A stretch of 64,000 nucleotides of DNA from Actinoalloteichus caeruleus DSM 43889 (GCF_000429185.2 NZ_AUBJ02000001.1:3968001-4032000), one strand, 5' to 3'; shown: positions 9,049 to 17,841, counted from the first letter of the stretch. The notes: generated by a model not told the origin, from the letters alone. Numbers and translations: made by a program.

Positions 9049-10263
9049 ATGCCCCACTACCGCAGTGTTGGTGAGTTACCCCCCAAACGGCACACCCAGT
9101 TCCGCTCACCGGACGGGAGCCTGTACGCGGAGGAGCTGATGGGGGTGGAGGGGTTCTCCTCGGACTCCGCCCTGCTCTACCACCGGGAACTCCCCACGGC
9201 GATCATCGACTCGCGGGAGCCGGACTGGGCCGGCCGCGCCTCCTCCGCCGAGGCCCACGACCGGTCCACCACCCCCAACCTCCCCCTGAAACCCCGGCAT
9301 TTCCGCACCCCGGCGCTGAGCTGGCCGGCGGGCCCCGTGGACGCCGTCACGGGCCGGCGGCAGCTGTTCGCGAACCCCGACGTGTCCATCTCGTACGTGG
9401 AGGCGGACGCCGACAGCGGGCTGTACCGCAACGCCGTCGGCGACGAGCTGCTGTACGTGCGGTCGGGCTCCGCGACGGTGGAGACCGTGTACGGGGCGCT
9501 GGAGGTCGGCCCGGGCGACTACGTCGTGCTGCCGACCTCCTGCACCTACCGCGTCCTCCCCAGGGGTGTGTTGCGGCTCCTCGTCCTGGAGGCGACCGGC
9601 CACATCGGACCGCCGCGCCGGTACCTGTCGGCGCGGGGCCAGTTCCTCGAACACTCCCCCTACTGCGAACGGGACCTGCGCGCCCCCACCGCGCCGTTGC
9701 TGGTCGAGGGCGAGGACGTCGACGTCCTGGTCCGGCACCGCGCCGGCCTCTCCGTCCTCACCTACGCCCACCACCCGTTCGACGTGGTGGGGTGGGACGG
9801 CTGCCTGTACCCGTGGGCGCTGAACATCGCCGACTTCGAGCCGATCACCGGCCGTGTCCACCAGCCGCCGCCGGTGCACCAGACCTTCGAGGGCCCGAAC
9901 TTCGTGGTGTGCTCGTTCGTGCCCCGCAAGGTCGACTACCACCCGCTCGCGGTGCCCGTGCCCTACAACCACGCCAATGTCGACTCGGACGAGCTGATGT
10001 TCTACGTGGGGGGCGACTACGAGGCCAGGAAGGGCTCGGGGATCGGGCTGGGTTCGCTGTCCCTGCACCCGGCCGGGTGCACGCACGGCCCTCAGCCCGG
10101 CGCCGTGGAGGCCTCCCTGGGCGCCGAACGGTTCGACGAGACCGCCGTCATGGTGGACACCTTCCGACCGCTGGAGCTGGGGGAGGCGGCCCTCGCCTGC
10201 GAGGACGACCGCTACGCCTGGTCCTGGGCCCGCCGGGGCCCGGAGTCCCGCGCGACGGGGTGA
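9049..10263 (+). CDS. hmgA: Homogentisate 1,2-dioxygenase
   Basis: A 404-aa non-haem Fe(II) dioxygenase that opens the homogentisate ring to maleylacetoacetate. Cupin-type landmarks are clear: GDELLYVRSGSATVETVYGAL and VGPGDYVVLPTSCTYRV in the N-terminal barrel, then VVGWDGCLYPWALNI, the iron-site region YNHANVDSDELMFYVGGDYEA, and LHPAGCTHGPQPGAVE with the expected His/Glu ligands. The length is slightly below the ~430 aa of Pseudomonas/human forms but typical of actinobacteria. The ATG follows GGGAGCC. It is divergent from the unknown gene and shares a putative IclR operator. Confidence 0.95.
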   Translation: MPHYRSVGELPPKRHTQFRSPDGSLYAEELMGVEGFSSDSALLYHRELPTAIIDSREPDWAGRASSAEAHDRSTTPNLPLKPRHFRTPALSWPAGPVDAVTGRRQLFANPDVSISYVEADADSGLYRNAVGDELLYVRSGSATVETVYGALEVGPGDYVVLPTSCTYRVLPRGVLRLLVLEATGHIGPPRRYLSARGQFLEHSPYCERDLRAPTAPLLVEGEDVDVLVRHRAGLSVLTYAHHPFDVVGWDGCLYPWALNIADFEPITGRVHQPPPVHQTFEGPNFVVCSFVPRKVDYHPLAVPVPYNHANVDSDELMFYVGGDYEARKGSGIGLGSLSLHPAGCTHGPQPGAVEASLGAERFDETAVMVDTFRPLELGEAALACEDDRYAWSWARRGPESRATG

Positions 10264-10314
10264 GCGGAACGCCGACCCGTCGGCCGCCGGGCACGACTAC
10301 CCCGAACGCGGAAA

Positions 10315-10333
10315 ACAGGTTAGGCTCACCTAA
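10315..10333 (+). promoter_or_regulatory. IdeR/DmdR iron box
   Basis: A 19-bp element, ACAGGTTAGGCTCACCTAA, matching 16 of 19 positions of the IdeR/DtxR consensus TTAGGTTAGGCTAACCTAA. It ends just upstream of the ribosome site of the DUF2470 gene, where a bound repressor would block transcription when iron is plentiful. Confidence 0.8.
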
Positions 10334-10350
10334 CTCTTGGAGGTGAGTTG

Positions 10351-11133
10351 GTGGTGACGACGCCCGACCATCGCGTGACCGGCCCCGGCTCGGCCGAACG
10401 CGCGAGGAGCATCGCCGAGCGCGGAGGCCGGGCGGCCCTGATGCCGGACGAGACCAGCGCGGCCCGGGTCGAGCCGATCCTGCACCACACCGCACCGGAC
10501 GGGGTGGTCACCCTCATGCTGCCGGACGAGCACCCGGTGGTGACCGGGCTGCGCGGCGGGGACGAGGGGGTCTCGGCCGCGGTGCTGGAACTGGCCGACC
10601 CGGCTCCGGTACCGCTCAGGGAGCCGGTGCGGGGGCTGTTGTGGTTCACCGGCCTGCTCACGGCGCTGGATCCGGGCGAGGCCCGTGACACGGGTCTGTG
10701 GATCGCCGAGCGCCGCCCGGACGCCCGGCTGTTGGACATCGGCCATGGCATGTCCCTCCTCCGGCTCACACCCGCGTCGATGGTCCTCGCCGACGCGGAG
10801 GGCACCTGCCCCGTGGGCCCGGAGGAGTTCGCGGGCGCCACTCCGGACCCGTTCTGCCGGCAGGAGCCGCACTGGCTGCGTCACCTGGAGAACGCGCACC
10901 GGGACGTGGTCGGCATGCTGGGCCGCCACGTTCCCGACCACCTGCGGGGCGGTCGGGTGCGGCCGTTGGGCATCGACCGGTTCGGTCTGCGGCTGAGGGT
11001 GGAGTCCGTGACCGGGGACCACGACGTCCGGTTGGCCTTCTCCCGCCCGGTCACCGAGGTGCGCGAGCTCTCGCTGGAGCTGCGCCGGCTCGTGGGCTGC
11101 CCGTTCGTGCGAGCGGTGACCACCGGGCCGTGA
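10351..11133 (+). CDS. DUF2470 (haem-utilisation-like) protein under iron control
   Basis: About 260 aa. The N-terminal half resembles a split-barrel FMN-binding/HugZ-like fold (AARVEPILHHTAPDGVVTLML, then LLWFTGLLTAL). The C-terminal half is the DUF2470 domain (HWLRHLENAHRDVVGML, PLGIDRFGLRLRVES). HugZ-type relatives bind or degrade haem to release iron, and the IdeR box directly upstream supports an iron-starvation role. A strong GGAGGTGA precedes TTG, GTG and GTG in frame; GTG 10351 is preferred, GTG 10354 possible. No transporter is linked. Confidence 0.8.
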   Translation: MVTTPDHRVTGPGSAERARSIAERGGRAALMPDETSAARVEPILHHTAPDGVVTLMLPDEHPVVTGLRGGDEGVSAAVLELADPAPVPLREPVRGLLWFTGLLTALDPGEARDTGLWIAERRPDARLLDIGHGMSLLRLTPASMVLADAEGTCPVGPEEFAGATPDPFCRQEPHWLRHLENAHRDVVGMLGRHVPDHLRGGRVRPLGIDRFGLRLRVESVTGDHDVRLAFSRPVTEVRELSLELRRLVGCPFVRAVTTGP

Positions 11134-11218
11134 GCCAGCCGGCCACGCCGGCATCGGTTCCGGTGGGCACCCGTCCTGTCCGCCCGCCCACGCGGACAGC
11201 CACGACCCCACCTCGGGC

Positions 11219-11350
11219 CAGGTCGAGGCAGTGCTGCCCGACCGGGTAACCAGCCCGGTCGAAAGCCGCCGCCATCGGCCGGTTCGGCACGTCCGTGCCC
11301 GCCACCACCCGGTCGGCGCCCTCCGCGACGAGGAGGTGCGCGCACTCGGC
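11219..11350 (-). pseudogene. Remnant of a GNAT acetyltransferase C-terminus
   Basis: The minus-strand translation here reads CAHLLVAEGADRVVAGTDV followed by PNRPMAAAFDRAGYPVG. This matches the last part of a GNAT acetyltransferase (conserved ADTDxxNxPMxxAFxRAGY-like segment). No upstream N-terminal half or start can be found in any frame, and the remnant runs into the CPBP promoter. It looks like a decayed gene end. Confidence 0.5.
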
Positions 11351-11416
11351 CCGTCGGCCGGTCGCGGCCCGGGTCCCGAGTGCCCGGAGGCGCCTTCCGC
11401 CGCTCCTCGGCCGCTG

Positions 11417-11422
11417 TACGGT
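11417..11422 (+). promoter_or_regulatory. -10-like hexamer of a leaderless start
   Basis: TACGGT, six bases, then GTG at 11429. There is no ribosome site between promoter and start, so the message of the CPBP gene is probably leaderless. Confidence 0.5.
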
Positions 11423-11428
11423 GCGGAC

Positions 11429-12241
11429 GTGCCCTCCACGCCGCGGTCTTGGTTCCGCCCGGCCCGCCCAGCAGACCCCGAGGTGATCTCCGATCCGGGT
11501 CAGCGACGAGCGGTCGTCATCGAACTCCTCATCGTCTTCACCGCGACACTCGGACTGTCCGGGCTGCGCAGCCTGCTGTCCCTGCTGGACTCCCTGCTGC
11601 GGCCCGCACCGCTCTCGGAGCAGTCCGTCGCCATCAACGTCCCGCAGGCCACCATCGGGTTGCTCGACCTGGCCCGGCAGCTCACGAGCGTGCTTCAACT
11701 GCTGTCGTGGGGCGCGCTCGGCGTCTACCTGCTGTGGCGCGCGGGTGTCGCGCTGCGCCGGATCGGCCTGGACCGGGCCCAGGTCGGGCGTGACTTCGCC
11801 AGGGGAGCCGGGCTCGCCGCCATCATCGGCGTTCCGGGTCTCGCCTTCTACCTCGTCACCAGGGCGATCGGCATCAACCTGACCGTGCTGCCCAGCACGC
11901 TGGACGAGGCGTGGTGGCGCTCGGTGACCCTGGTGCTCTCCGCCGTCGGCAACTCCTGGGCCGAGGAGATCCTGGTCGTCGGGTACCTGATCACCAGGCT
12001 GCGGCAGCTCGGCTGGTCGGAGAACGCGTCACTCTGGTTCTCCGCCGTCCTCCGAGGCACCTACCACCTGTACCAGGGGTTCGGCGGTTTCCTCGGCAAC
12101 ATCGTGATGGGGCTCGTCTACGCCAGGTACTGGCAGCGCACCAACCGGTTGTGGGCCCTGGTGGTGGGGCACGCGCTCATCGACGTCGTCGCCTTCGTGG
12201 GGTACGCGCTGCTCGGACCACACCTGTCCTGGCTGCCCTGA
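11429..12241 (+). CDS. CPBP-family intramembrane metalloprotease
   Basis: A 270-aa integral membrane protein with about seven or eight helices. The CPBP (Abi, CAAX protease-like) signature is visible: a Glu-Glu pair in NSWAEEILVVGYLITRL, a downstream His in LRGTYHLYQGFGGFLGNI, and the last motif in LVVGHALIDVVAFVGY. These Glu/His/Asp residues would hold the catalytic metal. Substrate unknown; relatives process prenylated or bacteriocin-related peptides, or have immunity roles. The GTG start is set by the leaderless -10 spacing. No peptide precursor gene is visible nearby. Confidence 0.85.
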   Translation: MPSTPRSWFRPARPADPEVISDPGQRRAVVIELLIVFTATLGLSGLRSLLSLLDSLLRPAPLSEQSVAINVPQATIGLLDLARQLTSVLQLLSWGALGVYLLWRAGVALRRIGLDRAQVGRDFARGAGLAAIIGVPGLAFYLVTRAIGINLTVLPSTLDEAWWRSVTLVLSAVGNSWAEEILVVGYLITRLRQLGWSENASLWFSAVLRGTYHLYQGFGGFLGNIVMGLVYARYWQRTNRLWALVVGHALIDVVAFVGYALLGPHLSWLP

Positions 12242-12400
12242 CCCGCGCCGCGCGTCGTCGGGACCCGGGCGACGCGGAGGTCCCCCGGGCGCCCCCGCGC
12301 TCCGGAGGTGGCCCCACCGCCCCGATGCCACCTCGTCGAGGGACGACTGCTCGGATGCCCGGCGATGCCTCCGCTGTGAGGCGTCGGCCCGGCCGGGGCG

Positions 12401-12952
12401 CTCACTTCTGACCAAAGCCGTGTGCGACGTCCGGTGGTAGCCCAGAGCAGCGGCTTGCCGCCCGTCGACCTGCCCCTCGTCGACCGCCACGAGCGACACC
12501 AGCGGCGTCCTGCCACGTCGACGTACCGGCGGACCAGGCCAGCGCGACCTCTCACCTCCTTGTCCGGCCCGCGCGGCCGCCAGGTGGGCGCGTTCACGCT
12601 CCGTCGGCGCGCCCCCAGCCGCCCATCTCGCACGTCGTCGGGGTCCGCCCGGACCGGAGGGGCCCGAACCAGGCCGGACCGGCCGCCTCCGCCAACGCGG
12701 GGAGGACCATCCCCGCGACTGACCCGGGGGAGGGGATCGGCGCGCGCTGGCGGCACCCGTTCGACCACCTCGGCCGGGACGGTCCGGGGGGTCCGGGCGG
12801 TGCCGCGCCGTCCACGCCCGGATGACCTCGGCGAGCCCCACCAGCGGCGGCAGACCGCCGAGAACGGGCGGGGACAGCTCCGCGCGGAACACGGCGGCCC
12901 CGGCATGGCACACCGGGAGGACCACCGCCACGCGGCTCGGGGTCGGGGCCAT
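12401..12952 (-). pseudogene. Possible frameshifted gene remnant, family unknown
   Basis: The 929 nt between CPBP and the SDR hold no intact gene. On the minus strand, protein-like segments appear successively in different frames: SRVAVVLPVCHAGAAVFRAE and GGLPPLVGLAEVIRAWTARH (12952-12806), TVPAEVVERVPPARADPL (about 12783-12725), GLVRRYVDVAG (12540-12508), then TPLVSLVAVDEGQVDGRQAA and HRTSHTALVRSE (12508-12401). Joined, they look like one gene disrupted by at least two frameshifts. I cannot name the family, and the segments could be chance. Confidence 0.3.
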
Positions 12953-13170
12953 CGATGGGCGATCGGGTCCGGGGCCAGCGTCCCCGTTCCTCGAACCCGG
13001 GCCGGGCGGTCGGAGCACTCCCCACCCGCGCGAGGGTCGCGGGGCGGGCGTCCGCCGTTCGACCAGCGGGTCGTGGGGGGCGGGACGAGGAGGTGCGGGG
13101 CGCCGGTCCCCGCCAGACCGGACGGACGGCTCGTTCGGGGCCGAGCCATCCTCCGGGGAAGCCGCCGGCG

Positions 13171-14100
13171 TCAGGTGCTGAGGATGCCGTACCGCATCCT
13201 GGCCATCATGTTCTCCGGACCGGCCTGCACGCAGGCGTCGCTGAAGAGGTCGTCGATGCGTCCGTCCAGCTCCGACGGGCGCCACCGCCTGTTGCCGGCA
13301 GTGATCTCCGCGACGGAGGTGAACGGCTGGTACAGCTCGATGCTGTCACCCTGCACCCCGAACACCTTGCCGCTGATGTGACCGGAGTCCGCCGAGCACA
13401 GGTACGCGACCAGGGGCGCGATGTTCTCCGGCGCGAAGAAGTCGAAGCCGTGCTCCTCCGCCGCGCGCTCGTGTTCCCGCATCTCCTCGTCGGGCAGCAG
13501 GTCCTCGGTGAGCCGGGTGATCGCGGAGGGGGCGATGGCGTTGGACGTCACCTGGTAGCGGGCCATCTCCATCGCGACGATGGTGGAGAACGCCGCGATG
13601 CCCGCCTTCGCGGTGCCGTAGTTGCTCTGGCCGAAGTTCCCGAGGATGCCGGAGGCGGAGGTGGTGTGCACCAGGCGCCCCGTCCGCTCGGACTCCTTCC
13701 AGTAGCGGCAGGCGGCCCGCGTGCAGGTGAAGTGGCCGCGCAGGTGCACGCGCAGCACCGAGTCCCACTCGTCGTCCGACATCTTCGCGACGGTGCGGTC
13801 CGAGACGAAACCGGCGTTGTTGACCAGCGCGTCCAGCTGGCCGAACTCGGCGACGGCGCGAGTGACGAGGGCGTCGGCGACCATCGTGTCCGAGACGTCC
13901 CCGACGCTGGCGACCGCGCGCCCGCCCTCGGACCTGATCTGGTCGACGACCTCGGTGGCCACCGCCTCGTCCAGGTCGGAGACGACGACGGCGGCGCCCT
14001 GTCTCCCGCACTCCAGTGCTTCGGCGCGGCCGATGCCCCTGCCAGCACCGGTCACGATCACCACCCTGCCGTTCAGGATGGTCCGCTCATGGATTTTCAC
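13171..14100 (-). CDS. Short-chain dehydrogenase/reductase
   Basis: A 309-aa NAD(P)-dependent oxidoreductase with a complete classical SDR core: cofactor loop VTGAGRGIGRAEAL near residue 20, acidic residue in VSDLDEA (NAD preference), NNAG at about residue 93, catalytic Ser in TTSASGILGNFGQ and YxxxK in SNYGTAKAGIAAF. The ~50-residue C-terminal tail after GDSIELYQ is longer than the core family and resembles the SDR domain of multifunctional beta-oxidation enzymes. The GTG start lies seven bases after TACGCT, the leaderless pattern. No acyl-CoA genes flank it, so the substrate is unknown. Confidence 0.88.
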   Translation of the reverse strand: MKIHERTILNGRVVIVTGAGRGIGRAEALECGRQGAAVVVSDLDEAVATEVVDQIRSEGGRAVASVGDVSDTMVADALVTRAVAEFGQLDALVNNAGFVSDRTVAKMSDDEWDSVLRVHLRGHFTCTRAACRYWKESERTGRLVHTTSASGILGNFGQSNYGTAKAGIAAFSTIVAMEMARYQVTSNAIAPSAITRLTEDLLPDEEMREHERAAEEHGFDFFAPENIAPLVAYLCSADSGHISGKVFGVQGDSIELYQPFTSVAEITAGNRRWRPSELDGRIDDLFSDACVQAGPENMMARMRYGILST

Positions 14101-14296
14101 ATCGGAGAGCGTAGGACTTACCGGACGGACCTCGCGGGGTGGTTCGGCGTAGTCCTCACTCCGCTGGGCACCCGGGGGACGGTGGCCCCCGCTACCCTCC
14201 GCTGCCCGGTGCGACCAGTAGTGGGGTAACCCATACGCGCAACGATGACACCCTTGGTTAGGCGTCAGGTTTAACGAACAACCAGAGGAACCGATG

Positions 14297-14310
14297 ATTA
14301 CGATCGTAAT
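14297..14310. promoter_or_regulatory. Perfect 14-bp palindrome upstream of arcA
   Basis: ATTACGATCGTAAT, self-complementary across all 14 bases, sits in an AT-rich patch 59 nt before the arcA start. It is a likely regulator-binding site; the cognate regulator is not obvious. Confidence 0.5.
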
Positions 14311-14369
14311 TACCCACAGATCCCCGTCAGAGCCGGCTTTCCTTCCGCTCCTTCACTAGGCTGGAACGC

Positions 14370-15617
14370 GTGGAATCGGAAGCGACGGCGACCGCGACCC
14401 TCGACCAACAGGCACCAGAGCCGGCCGGATCGGTGCACACCGAGGTGGGAAGGCTACGTTCGGTTCTCCTCCACCGGCCGGGTGAAGAACTGAAACGCCT
14501 CACCCCCCGCAACAACGACCGGCTGCTCTTCGACGGCATCCCCTGGGTCGACCGGGCGCAGGAGGAACACGACGCCTTCGCCGAGACCCTGCGGGCTCGG
14601 GGCTCCGAGGTGCTCCTGCTCACCGACCTGCTGTCCCAGGCCCTGGCCGACCCCAGGGCTCGGGCGGCCGGTGTGGTGGCCGCCGTCGACGAGCACCGCC
14701 TGGGCCTGGACCTGGCCGACGTGCTGCGCTCGTACCTCAGCGAGGCGGACGTCACGACGTTGGCCTCCGTGCTCACGGCGGGGATGACCTTCGAGGAACT
14801 GCCGGCGGCGGAGGGCGGCTCCCTGGTCAGGAAGATGCGCCACCCCCACGACTTCGCGGTGGACCCGCTGCCGAACCTGCTGTTCACCAGGGACTCCTCG
14901 GTGTGGATCGGGGACCGGGTCGGCATCACCTCGCTCACCATGCCGGCCCGCCGCCGGGAGACGTCCCTGACCGACCTCATCTACGCGTTCCACCCCCGCT
15001 TCACCCGCGCCAGGCGCGCCTACGGGGCGCACTCGGCGCCGGTGGAGGGCGGGGACGTGCTGCTGCTCGCCCCCGGGGTGTTGGCCATCGGCGTCGGCGA
15101 ACGCACCACTCCGGCCGGCGCGGAGTCCCTGGCTCGGTCGGTGCTGGCGGACGGCCTCGCGCACACCGTCCTCGCGGTACCGATCGAGCAACGTCGAGCC
15201 TGGATGCACCTGGACACGCTGTGCACGATGGTCGACACCGACGCCGTCGTGCTCTACCCGGCGGTCCAGGACAGCCTCACCGCCTTCCCCATCACCGCGC
15301 GCCCGGACGGGACGCTCCGGATCGGCGGGCCGACCCCCTTCCTGACCGCCGCCGCCGAGTCGATGGGGATCGAACGCCTCCGCGTCATCGAGACCGGCCT
15401 CGACCCGGTGACGGCGGAGCGGGAGCAGTGGGACGACGGGAACAACACGCTCGCGCTGGCACCGGGCGTGGTGGTGGCCTACGAGCGCAACGTGGAGACC
15501 AACGCCAGGCTGGAGGCCCAGGGCATCGAGGTGCTGCGGATCTCCGGCTCCGAACTCGGGTCTGGCCGAGGCGGCCCGCGCTGCATGTCCTGCCCGCTCG
15601 TCCGCGACCAGGTCTGA
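14370..15617 (+). CDS. arcA: Arginine deiminase
   Basis: A 415-aa cytoplasmic enzyme converting arginine to citrulline and ammonia. The guanidino-modifying core is intact: [22 protein letters not shown] at the N-terminus, [15 protein letters not shown], the Glu of VEGGDVLLL, the catalytic His in [15 protein letters not shown], and the nucleophilic Cys in [15 protein letters not shown]. No arcB, arcC or arginine/ornithine antiporter follows, so a full ATP-yielding pathway is not encoded here. The GTG start lies seven bases after TAGGCT (leaderless pattern). A 14-bp palindrome upstream suggests regulation. Confidence 0.95.
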   Translation: MESEATATATLDQQAPEPAGSVHTEVGRLRSVLLHRPGEELKRLTPRNNDRLLFDGIPWVDRAQEEHDAFAETLRARGSEVLLLTDLLSQALADPRARAAGVVAAVDEHRLGLDLADVLRSYLSEADVTTLASVLTAGMTFEELPAAEGGSLVRKMRHPHDFAVDPLPNLLFTRDSSVWIGDRVGITSLTMPARRRETSLTDLIYAFHPRFTRARRAYGAHSAPVEGGDVLLLAPGVLAIGVGERTTPAGAESLARSVLADGLAHTVLAVPIEQRRAWMHLDTLCTMVDTDAVVLYPAVQDSLTAFPITARPDGTLRIGGPTPFLTAAAESMGIERLRVIETGLDPVTAEREQWDDGNNTLALAPGVVVAYERNVETNARLEAQGIEVLRISGSELGSGRGGPRCMSCPLVRDQV

Positions 15618-15630
15618 GACATCGACCGCA

Positions 15631-15665
15631 CCGGCACCGGCCGAAAAGGCATGCCCCGGTGCCGG
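15631..15665 (+). terminator. Hairpin terminator after arcA
   Basis: A perfect 10-bp stem, CCGGCACCGG pairing with CCGGTGCCGG, with a 15-nt loop, 13 nt after the arcA stop. There is no U-tract, as is usual in actinomycetes. It may also serve the convergent gene. Confidence 0.6.
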
Positions 15666-15810
15666 GTGGGGGTCCGCGGTGGGCCGTTCGCCCCGCGACC
15701 GGGTGAGCGGGACGGGAGGCGGCGCGACCGCGCCCACGGACGCCCCTTCCCGCCCGCTACCCCGCCCGGGTGGGAGGCCGGTGCCGTCCCGACCACCTGC
15801 CGCGCCCGGC

Positions 15811-16899
15811 CTACCGGCTCGTGGAACCGAGGTAGCCGCCCAGCCCGGACCCGAGGCCCTGGCCCGTGGGTGTCCCCACCGTCCACAGGACCGATCCGTG
15901 CGCGGCGTCGACGTCGACCAGGGCCAGGCCGTCCAGACCCGTCACCCGCCACGGCTGCCAGTGGCGGTCGCTGCGCCGGAGCAGGTAGGGACCACCCTCC
16001 GCGGTGCGGCCCACCGCCACCGGCTCGCTCCGGTAGACGGTCACGGCTCGCAGATCGGCGTCGGCGATGGGCGTGTCCGGGATCGACCAGTGCCGCCCGT
16101 CCCATTCGGCCAGGAACGGGCGGGGTTCGGCGTCGCCGTCGTGCGCCAGGGCACGGCCCACCGCCCACGCCTCGCGGTCGCTGACCCCGACGACGTCGAG
16201 GAGCACGACCGATCCGTCCTCACCCGCCGGCCCCGCGTGTTCCGCCCAGGAGCGGCCGTCCCACCGCAGGATCAACGGAGCGTCCAGGTCGGGGCGTTCC
16301 CCGACCACCCACACGTCCGATGCGTTCCTCGCGTGCGCGGCGGTGAGCCGGGCCCGCCCGGCCACGGGGGGCTCCTGGACGTGCCACCGGCCCTCCGTGG
16401 CCGTCCGGTGTAGCAGCAGGGGCCGTTCGCCCCCACCCGGCGGCCGGGTCGTCCCCACCACCCACACCTCACCCGAGGACGCCACGGCGACGTCGACCAG
16501 CTCCGCCCGCCCGGCGTCACCCGACGCCGGAACGGCCTCGGTGGTCCACCGAACGCCGTCGAACCGCCACACCAGCCCGCCGCCCACCGCCCAGACCTGG
16601 TCGGGTGCCGGGCCGGCGACCGCGGCTGGTTCGGCGAGCCCGGGCAGGCGCAGCGCGGTCCACACGCCGTCCCGTTCGTGCAGCGCGACCGGCCCCTGGT
16701 CGTCGACCCCGACCGCGACCGTCCGCCCGTGACCGATACCCGCCACCCCGGTGAACGCGACAGGACCGTTCACCCCGGGCTCGGCCGCGACCCAGTCCCC
16801 GAAACCGGGCGCCGAGGACGCGTTCGCGGAGACCGCGAACAGCGCGGACACGAGCAGCATCCCGAGGGATACCACCGCCAATGGGCGAGTTCGTTCCAT
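15811..16899 (-). CDS. Secreted beta-propeller-like protein
   Basis: A 362-aa protein with a clear signal peptide (MERTRPLAVVSLGMLLVSAL, cleavage near SANASS). The mature part is a series of repeats, each with a WAVG- or VWVVG-type strand followed by a W-rich turn: PDQVWAVGGGLVWRFDGVRWT, SGEVWVVGTTR, ASDVWVVGERPD, REAWAVGRAL and SVLWTVGTPTG. Spacing of 45-60 residues suggests five or six blades. Function unknown; such proteins usually bind ligands or partners outside the cell. It converges on arcA, with a hairpin between. Confidence 0.8.
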   Translation of the reverse strand: MERTRPLAVVSLGMLLVSALFAVSANASSAPGFGDWVAAEPGVNGPVAFTGVAGIGHGRTVAVGVDDQGPVALHERDGVWTALRLPGLAEPAAVAGPAPDQVWAVGGGLVWRFDGVRWTTEAVPASGDAGRAELVDVAVASSGEVWVVGTTRPPGGGERPLLLHRTATEGRWHVQEPPVAGRARLTAAHARNASDVWVVGERPDLDAPLILRWDGRSWAEHAGPAGEDGSVVLLDVVGVSDREAWAVGRALAHDGDAEPRPFLAEWDGRHWSIPDTPIADADLRAVTVYRSEPVAVGRTAEGGPYLLRRSDRHWQPWRVTGLDGLALVDVDAAHGSVLWTVGTPTGQGLGSGLGGYLGSTSR

Positions 16900-17117
16900 C
16901 TTCCGACTCCTTGTCCCGGTGTTGGGTGGATGCGGCGCTCGGGCTCGACCGCGACCGAGGCCGGCCTGACGACGCCGCGATCATGGCAGCGGCACCGCCT
17001 CGGGCACGAACGCTCATCCACAGGGGAGAACCACCCCTGAACTGCGAGGATTACCGGAGGTCACCAACTTCTCACCCAGACGAGCGGGCCGCACCGGGAC
17101 AGGTCAGGAATACGTGG

Positions 17118-17136
17118 TTTGGTTAAGCGAACCTCA
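17118..17136 (+). promoter_or_regulatory. IdeR-like iron box upstream of ferritin
   Basis: TTTGGTTAAGCGAACCTCA matches 15 of 19 IdeR-box positions. In mycobacteria IdeR binds upstream of bfrB and activates it by relieving Lsr2 silencing. The distance here (about 110 nt from the ferritin ATG) would fit activation better than repression. Confidence 0.6.
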
Positions 17137-17147
17137 GAAATATGAGG
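17132..17147. repeat. Inverted repeat overlapping the iron box
   Basis: CCTCA-GAAATA-TGAGG, a 5-bp inverted repeat with a 6-nt AT-rich spacer that shares its left arm with the iron box. It could be a second operator half or part of the same site. Confidence 0.4.
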
Positions 17148-17235
17148 CAACACAAAGGAAAGGAAGCCTCACCTGTGGGCGCGAAAGAATTCGTGAGACA
17201 CGTCGCCACAAGTCGTCACACTCTCAACGACCCAC

Positions 17236-17241
17236 TACGAT
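17236..17241 (+). promoter_or_regulatory. -10-like hexamer of the ferritin gene
   Basis: TACGAT, six bases, then the ATG at 17248. No Shine-Dalgarno is present, which implies a leaderless ferritin message. Confidence 0.5.
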
Positions 17242-17247
17242 GAATTC

Positions 17248-17808
17248 ATGTCCGTCTCCGCGAAGAAGATCCAGCATGTCGAGTCGACCTTCCACTCCCT
17301 GTTGCGAGCCCAGGTTCGCAACGAGTTCACCGCCTCGCAGCAGTACGTGGCAGTGGCGGTCTGGTTCGACTCCCACGACCTTCCCCAGCTGGCCAAGCAC
17401 TTCTACCAGCAGGCCCTGGAAGAGCGGAATCACGCGATGATGATCGTCCGCTACCTCCTCGACAACGACCTCGACCCCGCCATTCCCGGTGTCGACGAGG
17501 TGCGCAACGAATTCGGTGAGGTGGAGGAACTCATCGCCCTGGCCCTCGAACAGGAACGGGAGGTGACCGAGGAGATCATCGCGCTGGCGAAGGCCGCCAG
17601 GGCGGAGGACGACTACCTCGGCGAGCAGTTCATGCAGTGGTTCCTCAAGGAGCAGGTCGAGGAGGTGGCGCAGATGTCCACGTTGCTCAACGTGGTGCGC
17701 CGCGCTCAGGGCAACCTGTTCGAGGTGGAGAACTTCCTCGCCAGGGAGACCGTCGGGGACGGTGGTTCCGACCCGACCGCGCCCGAGGCCGCCGGCGGCG
17801 CGCTCTGA
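17248..17808 (+). CDS. Ferritin (BfrB-like)
   Basis: A 186-aa iron-storage protein forming 24-mer shells that oxidise and store Fe(II). Ferroxidase residues are visible: E26 (VRNEFTASQQY), E59 and H62 in ALEERNHAMM, then later glutamates and the QFMQWFLKEQVEE helix. There is no haem-ligand Met typical of bacterioferritin, so it belongs with ferritins proper. The C-terminal ~25 residues are an acidic, Gly-rich tail. An IdeR-like box and inverted repeat lie upstream, consistent with induction by iron. The stop is 33 nt from the convergent helicase stop. Confidence 0.92.
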   Translation: MSVSAKKIQHVESTFHSLLRAQVRNEFTASQQYVAVAVWFDSHDLPQLAKHFYQQALEERNHAMMIVRYLLDNDLDPAIPGVDEVRNEFGEVEELIALALEQEREVTEEIIALAKAARAEDDYLGEQFMQWFLKEQVEEVAQMSTLLNVVRRAQGNLFEVENFLARETVGDGGSDPTAPEAAGGAL

Positions 17809-17841
17809 CCGGGCTCGGGGTCCGCACCGCGCGGGCGTTCC

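Noticed and set aside
12422-13381. A 319-codon plus-strand frame between CPBP and SDR genes
   Set aside because: Arg/Pro/Gly-rich without motifs, and its end overlaps the SDR gene in antisense. The minus-strand fragments are more protein-like.
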